Of a stretch of 64,000 bases of DNA, positions 11,376 through 22,220 are shown in pieces. Within the stretch, counting starts at the first letter, position 1. Each line of letters opens with the position of its first letter. A program made the position numbers and the translations under genes. Origin of the DNA: Glycine soja (Eukaryota; Streptophyta; Magnoliopsida; Fabales; Fabaceae); the NCBI RefSeq assembly GCF_004193775.1, contig NC_041005.1, positions 15,161,865 through 15,225,864 of the forward strand, read 5' to 3'. The notes beneath the pieces were generated by a model, which searched no databases, was not told where the DNA came from, and was given only the letters and a program-made list of their open reading frames with translations.

Positions 11376-12469
11376 ATGGTGGAGGACACATGAACAGCGC
11401 TAGGCAATCAATTCATGGGTCTCCGAAAGATTAGAGGGTGGAGGATAGGCGAACAACGCTAGGCAATCAATTCGCGGGGCTCCAGCCTCGATGGTGGAGG
11501 ACACATGAACAACGCTAGGCAATCAATTCATGGGTCTCCGAAAGATTTCGAGGGTGGAGGATAGGCGAACAACGCTAGGCAATCCATTCGCGGGGCTCCA
11601 GACTCGATGGTGGAGGACACATGAACAACGCTAGGCAATCAATTCATGGGTCTCCGAAAGATTGGAGGATGAAGGATAGGCAAACAGCGCTAGGCAATCA
11701 ATTCGCGGGGCTCCAGCCTCGATGGTGGAGGACACATGAACAGCGCTAGGCAATCAATTCATGGGTCTCCGAAAGATTTCGAGGGTGGAGGATAGGCGAA
11801 CAACGCTAGGCAATCAATTCGCGGGGCTCCAGACTCGATGGTGGAGGACACATGAACAACGCTAGGCAATCAATTCATGGGTCTCCGAAAGATTGGAGGA
11901 TGGAGGATAGGCAAACAGCGCTAGGCAATCAATTCGCGGGGCTCCAGCCTCGATGGTGGAGGACACATGAACAGCGCTAGGCAATCAATTCATGGGTCTC
12001 TGAAAGATTAGAGGGTGGAGGATAGGCGAATAGCGCTAGGCAATCAATTCGCGGGGCTCCAGCCTCGATGGTGGAGGACACATGAACAGCGCTAGGCAAT
12101 CAATTCATGGGTCTCCGAAAGATTAGAGGGTGGAGGATAGGCGAACAGTGCTAGGCGATCAATTCGTGGGGCTCCAGCCTCGATAGTGGAGGACACATGA
12201 ACAGCGCTAGGCAATCAATTCATGGGTCTCCGAAAGATTAGAGGGTGGAGGATAGGCGAACAACGCTAGGCAATCAATTCGCGGGGCTCCAGCCTCGATG
12301 GTGGAGGACACATGAACAACGCTAGGCAATCAATTCATGGGTCTCCGAAAGATTAGAGGGTGGAGGATAGGCGAACAACGCTAGGCAATCAATTCGCGGG
12401 GCTCCAGCCTCGATGGTGGAGGACACATGAACAACGCTAGGCAATCAATTCATGGGTCTCCAAAAGATT
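11376..12469. repeat. Tandem repeat array, about 9.5 copies of a 115-bp dimeric unit
   Basis: The unit recurs every 115-116 bp (for example at 11376, 11491 and 11607). Each unit is made of two related halves of about 57 bp that share GGTGGAGGA and GCTAGGCAATCAATTC. One half has ACACATGAAC and CATGGGTCTCCGAAAG, the other has TAGGCGAAC and CGCGGGGCTCCAG. The halves alternate strictly, so the array amplified as a dimer. It lies in the 3' UTR of the Ogre-like element. Such arrays are known in Ogre elements and have seeded satellite DNA in legumes. Confidence 0.93.
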
Positions 12470-14402
12470 AGTTGGCAGGACCGAATGGTCCACCGGGTTT
12501 TTCCACCTAAAAAAGGGAAACATGCTTTTTGCAAAGAAAAATAAATCATTCGCGAGAGCACTATATCTTAGAGAAACAATATATCCGTACCAAAGGTAAT
12601 TTTCCTTGTAATCGAAAATGAAGGGCAGGATGTCAACATTTAGCTTTTAAATGAACATTTAGGGGAAACATCGGGTTAAGCTGAAACCGGGAATAAATCA
12701 CTCATAGTGTATAAAAACTCACACAGGCAAGTGCTTTACCCTAATCCCAAACCATAACTGCACCATGACTTTATTTTGCACACGATTTCCTATCGAATCA
12801 AAAGATCACACGCACGATCACGGATCAATAGGATTTTCTCGAGGGTAGTGTTTTTGGAGAGGAAACTGGGTGTTTCGGTCTTTTCCTCTTTGTTTAAGTG
12901 GGACGGGATATCGCCAGTCGAGAATGACTTTGAATGGCAATCCCAAAGGAAGAACCACCAAAAAATGGGTTTTCCTTTGCCGGCAGTCATTTACCTTGTC
13001 GAAAATTTATCTGGTCTGAAGATCTTCTGTTCTCTTTCTTTCATTGATCGGGAATTATTCTGTTTTCCTCCGATCTTTTCCTTTTTACTTTCTTCCGATC
13101 TTTGATCGGGAATCCTTCTTTTCCTTTCTTTTCATTTTTTCCTTTTCTTTCTTTTCATTTCTTCCTTTTCTTACTTTTCACTTCTCCCTCTCCATTTCTT
13201 TCTTTGGGAAATCAGGTTTTGACATTCGTTATTTGCTCTCCCTTGAGGAGATTCCTCTGTCCTTTGCTTTGGGGGAACGGATGAGGATTCTTTTTATAGG
13301 CCAAGGTTCAAAGTAGTCTAAGGTCGTGTCTCAACGGGGCCTTTTATCGTGGGAGCCCGATCTTGATATTTGGGGCACAAAAAATTCGTATGTCAAGGTA
13401 TCGGTCTCGGGTTGAACTTCCATATCATTTCCACAAGGCACGAGTAACAATGATGATTCGGAAGCAACGTGCAAAATTAGTCATGGCCACAGCTAGGTGG
13501 GCACTCAAGCATCCAGTTTATGGCATTGTGATACTACGGTTGGGGATTTACACAAACAGACCCAACGTTTCCAAAATTATGTTCTTTCATCGGTTCAATG
13601 AAACCATCCATTCTTATCTCGGTCATTCAGGAAAATAAACTCTTAGTGTCAGTCCCTTGTTTACAAAAGATATGTTTGCTCTCTACGAATGATTTATGCT
13701 TCCTACGACCATAACATGCCGACCTTCGAGGTCTTCCTTTCTTTTTCCTTTTTGTTTCATTTTTATGTTCACAAAAAACTATACATCCATTGCCATCTAC
13801 GAGAAAAACTTTTCTTTGTACACCTACATTCCTATACATGACGAACTTTTTCTGTATACGCATTAGAACTCTTTCTCTTTACGTCACCACGGTCTATATA
13901 CAAACCCTATTCATGTTCAAAGATTTCTTTTTTTTCGTTTTTTCCAACACACACCCATAGTTTATACAAAAGTTTCTTTATATACACTCGTCGTTCACAC
14001 ACACAAGAATTTCTTTTCACACATTATTTACACACACAAAGTCCCTCTATAAACATTTCTTTTACATATATAAAAAACTCTTTTCTTTTCTTTGTATACA
14101 TAGACACGACATTTGTTCACAACGATTCTTTCTTATTTTTGGTGTTATCACAATTTTGGTTCATTTTATTTTTAGGACGACGTTCCTAAATGAAAAACTC
14201 TACACGGTTCCAGAATTTCAACAAACACTATTGACAACAACGAAGTAAGCACTAACGTAGCAGTTCAAATGACATGTATGCACAAAACAAGAGTCAATCA
14301 AAATGAAACAAACGTTTGTCCCTCAGTTATACAAAATAAAATGATACGTAACAGATAAAAGAGGAAACATAAAAAGAGAATGTCGATCTAGGGATCTCCC
14401 GG
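12470..14402 (-). other. Ogre 3' untranslated region without recognised gene
   Basis: Between the tandem array and the extra ORF I find no known domain. There are T/C-rich stretches (13040-13220) and several short open frames with low-complexity translations. A 91-codon plus-strand frame at 13363-13638 is antisense to the element and has no known motif. Confidence 0.6.
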
Positions 14403-15653
14403 TCATGTGGCTCCGCTCCCTCCCAAGAAATTGAGTAAATCTGTCATCTCCTTGTCCATGAGGGCCTCATTTGCATCGCTGGGAGCCTCTGTGGGTGCCT
14501 CCCTTGCCTGGGCCTCAGGCCAATCCCCGGGCCATGCGACCTCTGCCCTGAACTGATCCGGAGTAGGGCATGGAAAAGGAGCGAAACCCTGGCTCTGCAG
14601 GCTGAGGCTGAGCTGGTAGAGACAGTCATGGATCTGTACGTGCGCCCTGTGGTTAGCCGCCTGCTGGCGAACCAAATGCTGTAAATACCACTACGTGTCA
14701 AATGACCCAGCTTGATCAGCCTGATGAGGTGGCGACGGTGCCTTTGGGGCCTGCGGGTCGCCACCCTGCGCCTGTCTAGGCGTGCAATACTTCTCTGTGA
14801 AAGCCCGGGTGATCGGCGATCGAATCACCTTACTAGGTGTGACAGGAACCCTGAATGACTGGCAGAGACCCGTGATCAATGCTGGAAAACCCAGGGCCCA
14901 GTTAGACTTATCTGGGTCTAGAGGGTGCCTAGTAGGTGGCATACCTGCAAATAAATAAATGGAATCAACGATCAACTGAGCCACATGGACGCTCATCCGT
15001 GTCAGGATGGCATACACCAGCTGACACTTCGGCAGAGGGAGGTCGGAATTATGATCCCTGGGTAGGATGTTGCTGAGCAGCAACGTCATCCATGTCTGGG
15101 TCAAGGTAGTCATGTTGGTGCGCATGATCCGCACCCGTCTCCCGGCAGCAGTCCGGGCAAAATCCTGACCTGGTATGCATAACAGCTAAGCAATGGCCTC
15201 CTCGTCAAATCCATCGGCCCGGTTCCTCCTCTGACCGTATTCGCACTCCTGGCCCTCCTCCAATACTAGCGGGTATCCCAGGAACTGACTGAGGACGTCT
15301 GTATCGAAAGGAATCCACTGGCCCTTTACCCATGACCGGAGGTCCCGTACGCCCTCCTTTGTAGGCCAAGCATTGGCGTAAAACTCGAGAACTATATCTG
15401 GATCAAACTTGGCCATGGGAGTGACCAGCGACGTCCAACGCCGGCGAGCTATCTCCTCCTGGAAATCTGTGTACTCGTCGTCCCTGAGCTGGACGAGTCT
15501 CTCTCGGTGGAAGGACCATCCCTTGATGGCTTCGAAACGCCGCTGGTGCTCAAAGCTCCTGAAATGATGGCTATTGAACTCGGGAGCGGCACTAGTCCCT
15601 GCGGCCGCGGTGTCCTTCCTAGATCTCTTTGAGGAAAGCTTCCTCGGGGCCAT
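14403..15653 (-). pseudogene. Extra ORF with a plant-transposon-type domain, 3' of integrase
   Basis: A single frame of 417 codons starts MAPRKLSSKRSRKD at 15653 and ends NFLGGSGAT at 14403. It has only two internal stops (TAG 15186-15188 and TAG 14691-14693) and no frameshift. The basic N-terminus looks like a nuclear signal. The middle part (RRWTSLVTPMAKFDPDIVLE, LCIPGQDF, NMTTLTQTWMTLLLSNI, LPLPKCQLVYAIL) resembles what databases call a putative plant transposon protein domain, of unknown function. The C-terminus is rich in Pro, Gln and acidic residues. It is in the same sense as pol, 2 kb downstream of integrase, behind its own apparent promoter and intron. Its coding frame is much better preserved than pol. 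It could be an env-position gene or a captured transposon gene. Confidence 0.75.
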
Positions 15654-15656
15654 TTC

Positions 15657-15852
15657 CTATGAAGACAAACATTTGGAAAGTTAGTCTACAAGAAAACGCT
15701 TATTTTAACACAAAAATGACATGCTAATCTTTCCGATCTAGAACAAACTCGTGCACACATTTAATGTAACACATTTATGAACATGCGCATGTGTAAAAAA
15801 ATATCCTACTATTTATGTCAACATACAAGGAAATTCAAAACATCCTAGTTAC

Positions 15853-15883
<31 letters not shown>

Positions 15884-16845
15884 TTCTTTTTGAAAAGAAT
15901 ACACATTCCCGTGCTCAAGGCATTGTGTCAAAATTACACATATTCATATCCTAAATATTTTGCTATCACAAACTACCTACACACATTTGAAGTATTTTAT
16001 TTAACATACAAATTTTGTTGTTTCACCTATATACACATTGGAAAGCTAATCTTATGTCACACACATACTTGCATTTGAAAAGGAAATTCCATGCCATCTA
16101 TATACATTTGAGGGATAATTCCACATCATATATTCATTTAGGAAGCGTCCTCAGGCCATTTTTGACATGGGTACATTTTTTAAAAGGCTCCTAATGCTAC
16201 CTATCCTCAAATACGCACATGTTGAAAGACATTTTTTGCTACTCATTCACACTTTGCAAGGCATTTTATGCCATATATTCACATATATACACATCATTGA
16301 AAGGTATTTTCCATGCTACCTAGATGCAAAGTATCCCTCATGGGGCAGCCAAATTCTAGTAAAAACCCTCTCAAGCATGTCCTAATTTTCTCGCCTTTCC
16401 ACTTTCAGAACCAAAATTTAGATTCTTAGACATAAGTCATGTTTCCTTGCATTGAAGCTAAGAGCTTGGGTTCCTAAGCTTAGAATTGCATTTGGGCACC
16501 CATTTTGAATCCTCTATGCTGTCCCTATGTATATAAAACAGTCCCACAATCCGAATCTTACAAAACCATATTCATATGTCATTGGGGCATTTCACCGAGC
16601 ACTTGGTGGGCGCATGTTTAGGCATGAATAGCAAGTGAATGGGGGCAATGTGGCATGCCCCATTGCTTCAGAAATCAACATAGGCCTAAGGCCATCCCCT
16701 ACAACCCCTCAACTTTAACAAATCAAGCATGAAAACAACCCAAAATTGCCTCACAAATTTGAGCTCATTCTCACAATTTAGAGCACCAAAAGATGAACAA
16801 GATGCACCAATGGAAAGCTAAAAAACTCAAGGAATAAATACTTAC
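15657..16845 (-). other. Probable intron in the 5' UTR of the extra ORF
   Basis: On the minus strand AACAA/GTAAGTATT gives a consensus donor (intron starts at 16845) and TCTTCATAG/GAAATGG gives an acceptor (intron ends at 15657), three bases before the start codon. The interval is AT-rich and non-coding and holds a (CA)n(TA)n microsatellite at 15853-15883. Splicing is inferred from the sites only. Confidence 0.6.
15853..15883. repeat. (CA)n(TA)n microsatellite
   Basis: An alternating CA run passes into TA within the inferred intron of the extra ORF. Confidence 0.9.
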
Positions 16846-17036
16846 TTGTTGGAGTGAGTATGAGTACCAAAAATGAAAGCAAAATGCAACCAAAGGTGGC
16901 TTGGGGGAGCAAAAACCGTGAGTCCCATGAGCTCTCTCTTTTTGAATGAGGGGGGGGGGGAGTTTTTGGGTGTAGAAAACGTTCCCCTCCCTCGTTTTTT
17001 ATAATTTGGTGCAGGGGTTGCTTGCCCAGGCGAGCT
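16846..17036 (-). promoter_or_regulatory. Internal promoter and leader exon for the extra ORF
   Basis: On the minus strand a palindromic GC box (AGCTCGCCTGGGCAAGC, about 17018-17034) is followed after about 15 bp by TATAAAAAA (17003-16995) and then by a leader of about 150 bp ending at a GTAAGT donor. The GC box is nearly the same as the one upstream of the LTR TATA box. The layout suggests a separate transcript for the extra ORF. Confidence 0.6.
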
Positions 17037-17720
17037 AACCTGCAATTTTTTTTAGGGGAAACATAACCATGGCCCCCTACAGGTTAGCGTTCGCCTACTC
17101 GAACCCACTTAAGTTAGATCAGGCATCCATTATTTATTTTAAACAAACGATAGTAATAATTACTGCGAATTTAAAGGATACTGGGCTGCTTTGCAGCGAC
17201 GTTTTCCGCTTGTCCAGCGTCGGGAAGGACGACGATCTGTCGGTCGTGACCCTATCCTCCATTTGCATCCGTCCCTAAGTACCTGAAAGTAGGAAACAAC
17301 AATGCGTGGCAAATCATGACCGGGTCGTCGTCTTACCTTGGTTGATTTCTTCCGTTAACTTTGTCTCAACTTCTGACCGTGGCCTAAGATGATTTTGCCC
17401 CTGTTATCACAAAATATGCATGTGTATGTGCATGCATGAATGTTTTCAATGCAATGATCTTCTTAGTGAAAGCTGGTTAGGTTCAGTTTTAATTAAGCGT
17501 TTGGGGCACCCCATGAACTGAGCGAAAAGGGCTCAGGTTATTACAAACTAACACAAGGTTTAAAACCAAAGTGAGGACTGAAGCCTCAACCCATGTTCTC
17601 TTCTTTTAAAGAAACGTGATGAGATAATTACAGCGGATGGGAATCCCTGGAGGAAACCAAGAAGAACAAAAAACTGAGAAATAAAAGAACATGCAGCAGT
17701 TCCCTCAATTGCCCCAGACT
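17037..17720 (-). other. Spacer between integrase end and the internal promoter
   Basis: No coding motif is seen. This 680-bp stretch is the part of the Ogre-like element between the ancestral pol stop and the extra-ORF promoter. Confidence 0.6.
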
Positions 17721-20700
17721 TCAAGCGTAATATCGTTTAACGACATCGGAGTTCACGGGCGAGGGTAGTTCCCTGCCATCCATGTTGGTGAGTACCAGAG
17801 CACCCCCAGAAAAACCCTTTTCACAACGAAAGGTCCTTCGTAATTCGGGGCCCACTTCCCTCGATTATCCTTAACAGTGTGGGATATCTTTTTCAGCACA
17901 AGGTCCCCCTCGTTGAACTTGCGCGGGCGTACCTTCTTGTCGAACACGTTCTTTATCCTTTGTTGATATAGGCGCCCATGGCTCATGGCCGTCAAACGTT
18001 TACCTTCAATAAGGTTGAGTTGGTCGTAGCGTGTTTGAGCCCACTCTGACTCTTCTAGGCCTGATTCCGCAAGTATCTTCTGGGAAGGGACCTCTACCTC
18101 AAATGGGAGTACCGCTTCCATCCCATAAACAAAGGAATATGGCGTTGCCCCAGTAGAAGTTTGTACCGAGGTTCTATATCCGTGCAGGGCGAAAGGCAGC
18201 ATCTCATGCCAATCTTTTTATGACACCGTCATTTTCTGAATAATCTTCTTAATATTTTTATTTGCAGCCTCTACAGCCCCATTCATCTTTGGCCGATAAG
18301 GGGTAGAGTTATGATGCTGGATCTTGAAATCCCTGCACATTTCCTGCATCATTTTGTTGTTCAGATATGTGCCATTGTCAGTAATGATCTTCCTAGGGAG
18401 TCCGTATCGACAAATCAGTTCCCTCTTTATGAATCTGACCACCACACTCCTCGTGACATTGGTATAAGAAGCCGCTTCGACCCATTTGGTGAAGTAATCT
18501 ATCGCCACAAGAATGAAGCGATGACCATTCGAAGCTTTGGGTTCGATGGCCCCAATGACGTCTATCCCCCACATGGAAAAAGGACAAGGGGCGGACATAA
18601 CATTCAGAGGATGTGGAGAAACATTGACATTGTCCGCGTATGCTTGACATTTATGACATTTCCTTACATGGGCGCAACAATCACTTTCCATAGTGAGCCA
18701 GTAATAACTGGCCCTAAGGATCTTCCTGGCCATAGGATGCCCATTGGCATGTGTCCCAAATGAACCCCCGTGGATTTCCTCAATCATGTAGTTCGCCTCT
18801 TTGGCATCTACGCATCGTAGGAGGGTCATGTCGTGGTTTCGTTTGTACAGGATGGTACCACTCACAAAGAAACCAATAGCCAATCTCCTTAACGTTCTTT
18901 TGTCATTGTCAGAAATCCCTGGTGGATGTTCTTTGTTCTCAACACATTGTTTGATGTCGAAGTACCACGGTTTCCCATCTCGCTCTTCCTCTATCGCATA
19001 ACAATGTGCTGGCTTGCCCCGATATCTGAATTCGATGTACGGCAGATCCCCGTGTGGGGCAAGTTGAAACATGGATGCCAGGGTGGCCAATGCATCGGCC
19101 ATTTGGTTCTCTTCCCGAGGTATGTGGTGGAAAGAAATGTCGTCAAAGAATTCGGCTTACTTCAAGATGTGAGTTTGATAGAGTATCAACTTCGGATCAC
19201 TAGTTTCCCATTCTCCTCTCAACTGGCATATTACCAAAGTCGAGTCTCCATACACTTTGAGTAGCTTTACATCAAAATCAATGGCTGCTTGAATCCCAAG
19301 GGCACACACTTCATATTCGGCCATATTGTTGGTACAATCGAAACCTAGCCAGGTCTTGAAAGGAATACACTGATCATCCGGGGATACAAGGACTGCCCCT
19401 ACTCCATGGCCCAAGCATTAGATGCCCCATCAAAGCAAATAATCCATTTGTCTATGTCCATGTGCGTCCACTTCTCTTCGAACAGGGCCATGATGTCTTC
19501 ATCCAGGAACTCAGGGTGCATCGGCCGATAATCCTGGAGGGGTTGCTGGGCCAAATAATCTGCCAAGGCGCTTCCCTTTACCGCCTTTTGGGTGACGTAC
19601 ACAATATTGAATTCAGATAGTAGTACCTGCCACCTAGCGATTTGTCCCGTGAGGGCCGGTTTCTCAAAGATGTATTTCACGGGATCCATTTTGGAAATAA
19701 GCCATGTGGTATGACTGAGCATGTACTGCCTAAGACGATGTGATGCCCATACCAGGGCACAACACGTCCTTTCCAGCATTGAGTAATTCATCTCACATGC
19801 GGTAAACTTCTTGCTTAGATAGTAAATGGCTTGTTCCTTTTTCCTAGAGTCATCGTGCTGACCCAACACGCACCCCATAGACTCGTCTAACACAGTCATG
19901 TACAGGAAAATAGGTCTTCCTGTTACAGGTGGCATGAGCACCGGGGGGTTTGCAAGGCTCTGTTTGATCTTCTCGAAGGCCTCTTGGCAGTCGCTGTTCC
20001 ACAGGACCGCCTGGTTCTTACGTAATAGCTTGAAGATGGGCTCACATGTAGGGGTGAGTTGCGAGATAAATCTCGCGATGTAATTCAACCTGCCCAAGAA
20101 ACCTCGAACCTACTTCTCCGTGCGTGGTTCTGACATTTCAAGAATGGCCCTCACTTTCTCGGGATCTATCTCTATCCCTTTCTGGCTCACGATAAATCCC
20201 AACAACTTCCCCAACTTTACCCCGAAGGTGCACTTGGTTGGGTTTAGATTCAGTTGGTATTTCCGCAGCCTTCCAAACAGCTTACGTAGATTGACGAGGT
20301 GTTCGTCCTCAGTTCGAGATTTGGCAATCATGTCATCTACATAGACCTCTATCTCTTTATGCATCATGTCATGGAACAACGCTACCATGGCAAGCTGATA
20401 GGTTGCCCTAGCATTTTTCAGCCCGAAGGCCATCACTTTGTAGCAGAACGTTCCCCATAGGGTGATGAAAGTAGTCTTCTCCACATCTTCGAGTGCCATC
20501 TTTATCTGATTATACCCCGAGAAACCATCCATAAATGAGAAAAGGGCGAATTAGGCTGTATTATCTACCAGTATATCAATGTGTGGCAAGGGAAAATTGT
20601 CCTTAGGACTGGCTCAGTTTAAGTCCCGATAGTCTACGCACATTCGCACCTTGCCGTCCTTTTTTGGGACCGGGACAATGTTGGCCATCCACTCTGGGTA

Positions 20701-21225
20701 TTGAGCTAGAACTAAGAAACCCGTATCGAACTGCTTTCTTACTTCTTCTTTGATTTTTAAAGACATCTCGAGTCTCATCCTTCGTAGCTTTTGCTTAACC
20801 GGGGAAGACCCAGGATTAAATGGAAACTTATGCTGCACAATGTTGAGGTCCAGACCTGGCATGTCTTGGTACGACCATGCAAAGACGTCTTGATATTCTT
20901 CAAGAAGGGTTATCAAGCCTTGGCGGATAGCTGCGGTCATACCGGTTCTTACTTTTACTTCTTTCTTTCCCTCTCTGGTCCCTAAGTTTATCAATTCGGT
21001 TTCCTCTTGGTGAGGCTTCATTTCGCGCTCTTCCTGAGCGATCAACCTCTCCAACTCTGGTGAAAGGACGTCTTCTTCCTCTTCTTCGCTTATTGTTTGG
21101 CTTACTTCTCGGTCAAAATCGATTATCAAACCCTCTTTGTTAGGATCCTTAAAGAATCGACCCTCATATCTATACCAATCAAGACAAAAGAAACAAAACA
21201 TGCAAAATGATATGAGAAAAGGCAA
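17721..21225 (-). pseudogene. Ogre-like pol: RT, RNase H, second RNase H, integrase
   Basis: The minus-strand pol copies element RNA to DNA and inserts it. RT shows FMDGFSGYNQIKM and an intact YVDD (20332-20343). RNase H follows (AIYYLSKKF, LERTCCALVWASHRLRQYM). Next is the second, archaeal-type RNase H with its acidic residues in ICFDGASN, NNMAEYE, VYGDSTLV and NQMADALA. Integrase has the HHCC finger (EEIHGG..KCHKCQ), then GIDVIG, ITDNGTYLN and NGAVEAANKN (the D, D35, E set), and a C-terminal KKVRPRKFNEGDLVLK. Damage: stops at 20614, 20551, 20110, 19157 and 18218, a frameshift near 19400-19414 inside the second RNase H, and another near 17815-17825. The ancestral stop is TGA at 17721-17723. 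Key catalytic residues are kept, so decay is recent. Confidence 0.93.
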
Positions 21226-21317
21226 AACTGCAAGAACAGATGAAACAAAATCTCTTTGTTATTTAATAAGGTAGGTTTCACAAAACAAAAGAGAAAGGAA
21301 TCTATAGCCTCTAATTA
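21178..21317 (-). other. Probable intron between protease and RT
   Basis: Protease ends at 21315 and RT starts in another frame. On the minus strand CAGTGTAATTAG offers a donor near 21320, and TTCTTGCAG or TTGGTATAG offer acceptors before RYEGRFFKD. An intron at this position is a known Ogre feature, used to make the RT-integrase protein from spliced RNA. The exact borders are uncertain. Confidence 0.55.
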
Positions 21318-22220
21318 CACTGAATCAGCGGTATAGACCTCTGACTGGCTTATCACGCGCCAGTTCCCCACTTGGGAATCGGGATGGCATGGCCGCACGA
21401 AATTTGGCGGGTCTTGAGGGAACTCCTCTCCTATTGCTGCCTCCTCTTCCTCGAACATTATTCCGGCACTGGTGAAACACTGGCTAACATGGCCGGGCCA
21501 TGCCCTATCTGCCCGGAGTCTTGACAGCGCATTCCTCCTTCCCGGTATCCCGGGTTCATACCCCAACCCATATTTGCACGGGTTTCCCTTAATGTCGACC
21601 ACATCGGCATTCCCGAGGTCGTCCTTGCCCAGACCCATTCCAGGCTCATAACCGTGGTTGAGCATAACCCGTGCCACCATTATGGCTGCATTAGAGAGAG
21701 AAGGTAGCAACAGACTCGTTTCCACAGAAGCACAACTCACCACCTCGAAGGATTGGAAAGTTGTTTCCAATAATTCTTCTGCTGCTTCTACATATGGTGC
21801 GGAGGAGGGGCAGCTCACCAACATATCCTCTTCGCCTGACACTATCACCAAAAGTCCACCAACCGCGAACTTTAATTTCTGGTGAAGCGTTGAAGGGACC
21901 ACTCCTAGCGCATGAATCCAGGGTCTCCCCAAGAGGCAGCTGTAGGCGGGATTTATGTCCATCACTTGAAAAACCACATTGCAAGTGTGGGGGCCTATCT
22001 GAATGGGGATATCGATTTCCCCCATCACTTCCCGCCGACTACCGTCAAAGGCTTGTACCACCATCGAACTTGGTTTTAGACGTGACACACTAAAAGGAAG
22101 CTTCTCCAAGGTGGTCTTTGGCATCAAATTTAAACTTGAACCATTGTCGACGAGTACCTTAGCGACAACATGGTCCATACATCTGACAGACACATGTAGA
22201 GCCTTGTTGTGCCCTCTCCC
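21315..22220 (-). pseudogene. Ogre-like protease domain
   Basis: It follows gag in the same frame after a single TAG (22221-22223). The retropepsin motif is intact: VAKVLVDNGSSLNLMP, with the D-x-G catalytic core, and a later SCLLGRPWIHALGVVPS that fits the flap and helix region (ILGRPWL in relatives). A glycine-rich stretch (GYEPGMGLGKDDLG and YGLGYEPG) resembles a G-patch, as found at the C-terminus of some retroviral and retrotransposon proteases. The frame stays open to 21315. Confidence 0.88.

Noticed and set aside
11376..12469. Regular repeats that could suggest a CRISPR array
   Set aside because: Repeats are contiguous with no unique spacers, and the organism is a plant. It is a tandem satellite-type array.
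12776..13638. Overlapping plus-strand open frames antisense to the Ogre-like element
   Set aside because: Low-complexity Phe/Ser-rich translations from T/C-rich DNA and no motif. They lie in the 3' UTR.
18311..18763. 150-codon plus-strand frame opposite integrase
   Set aside because: It is a shadow of the integrase coding strand.
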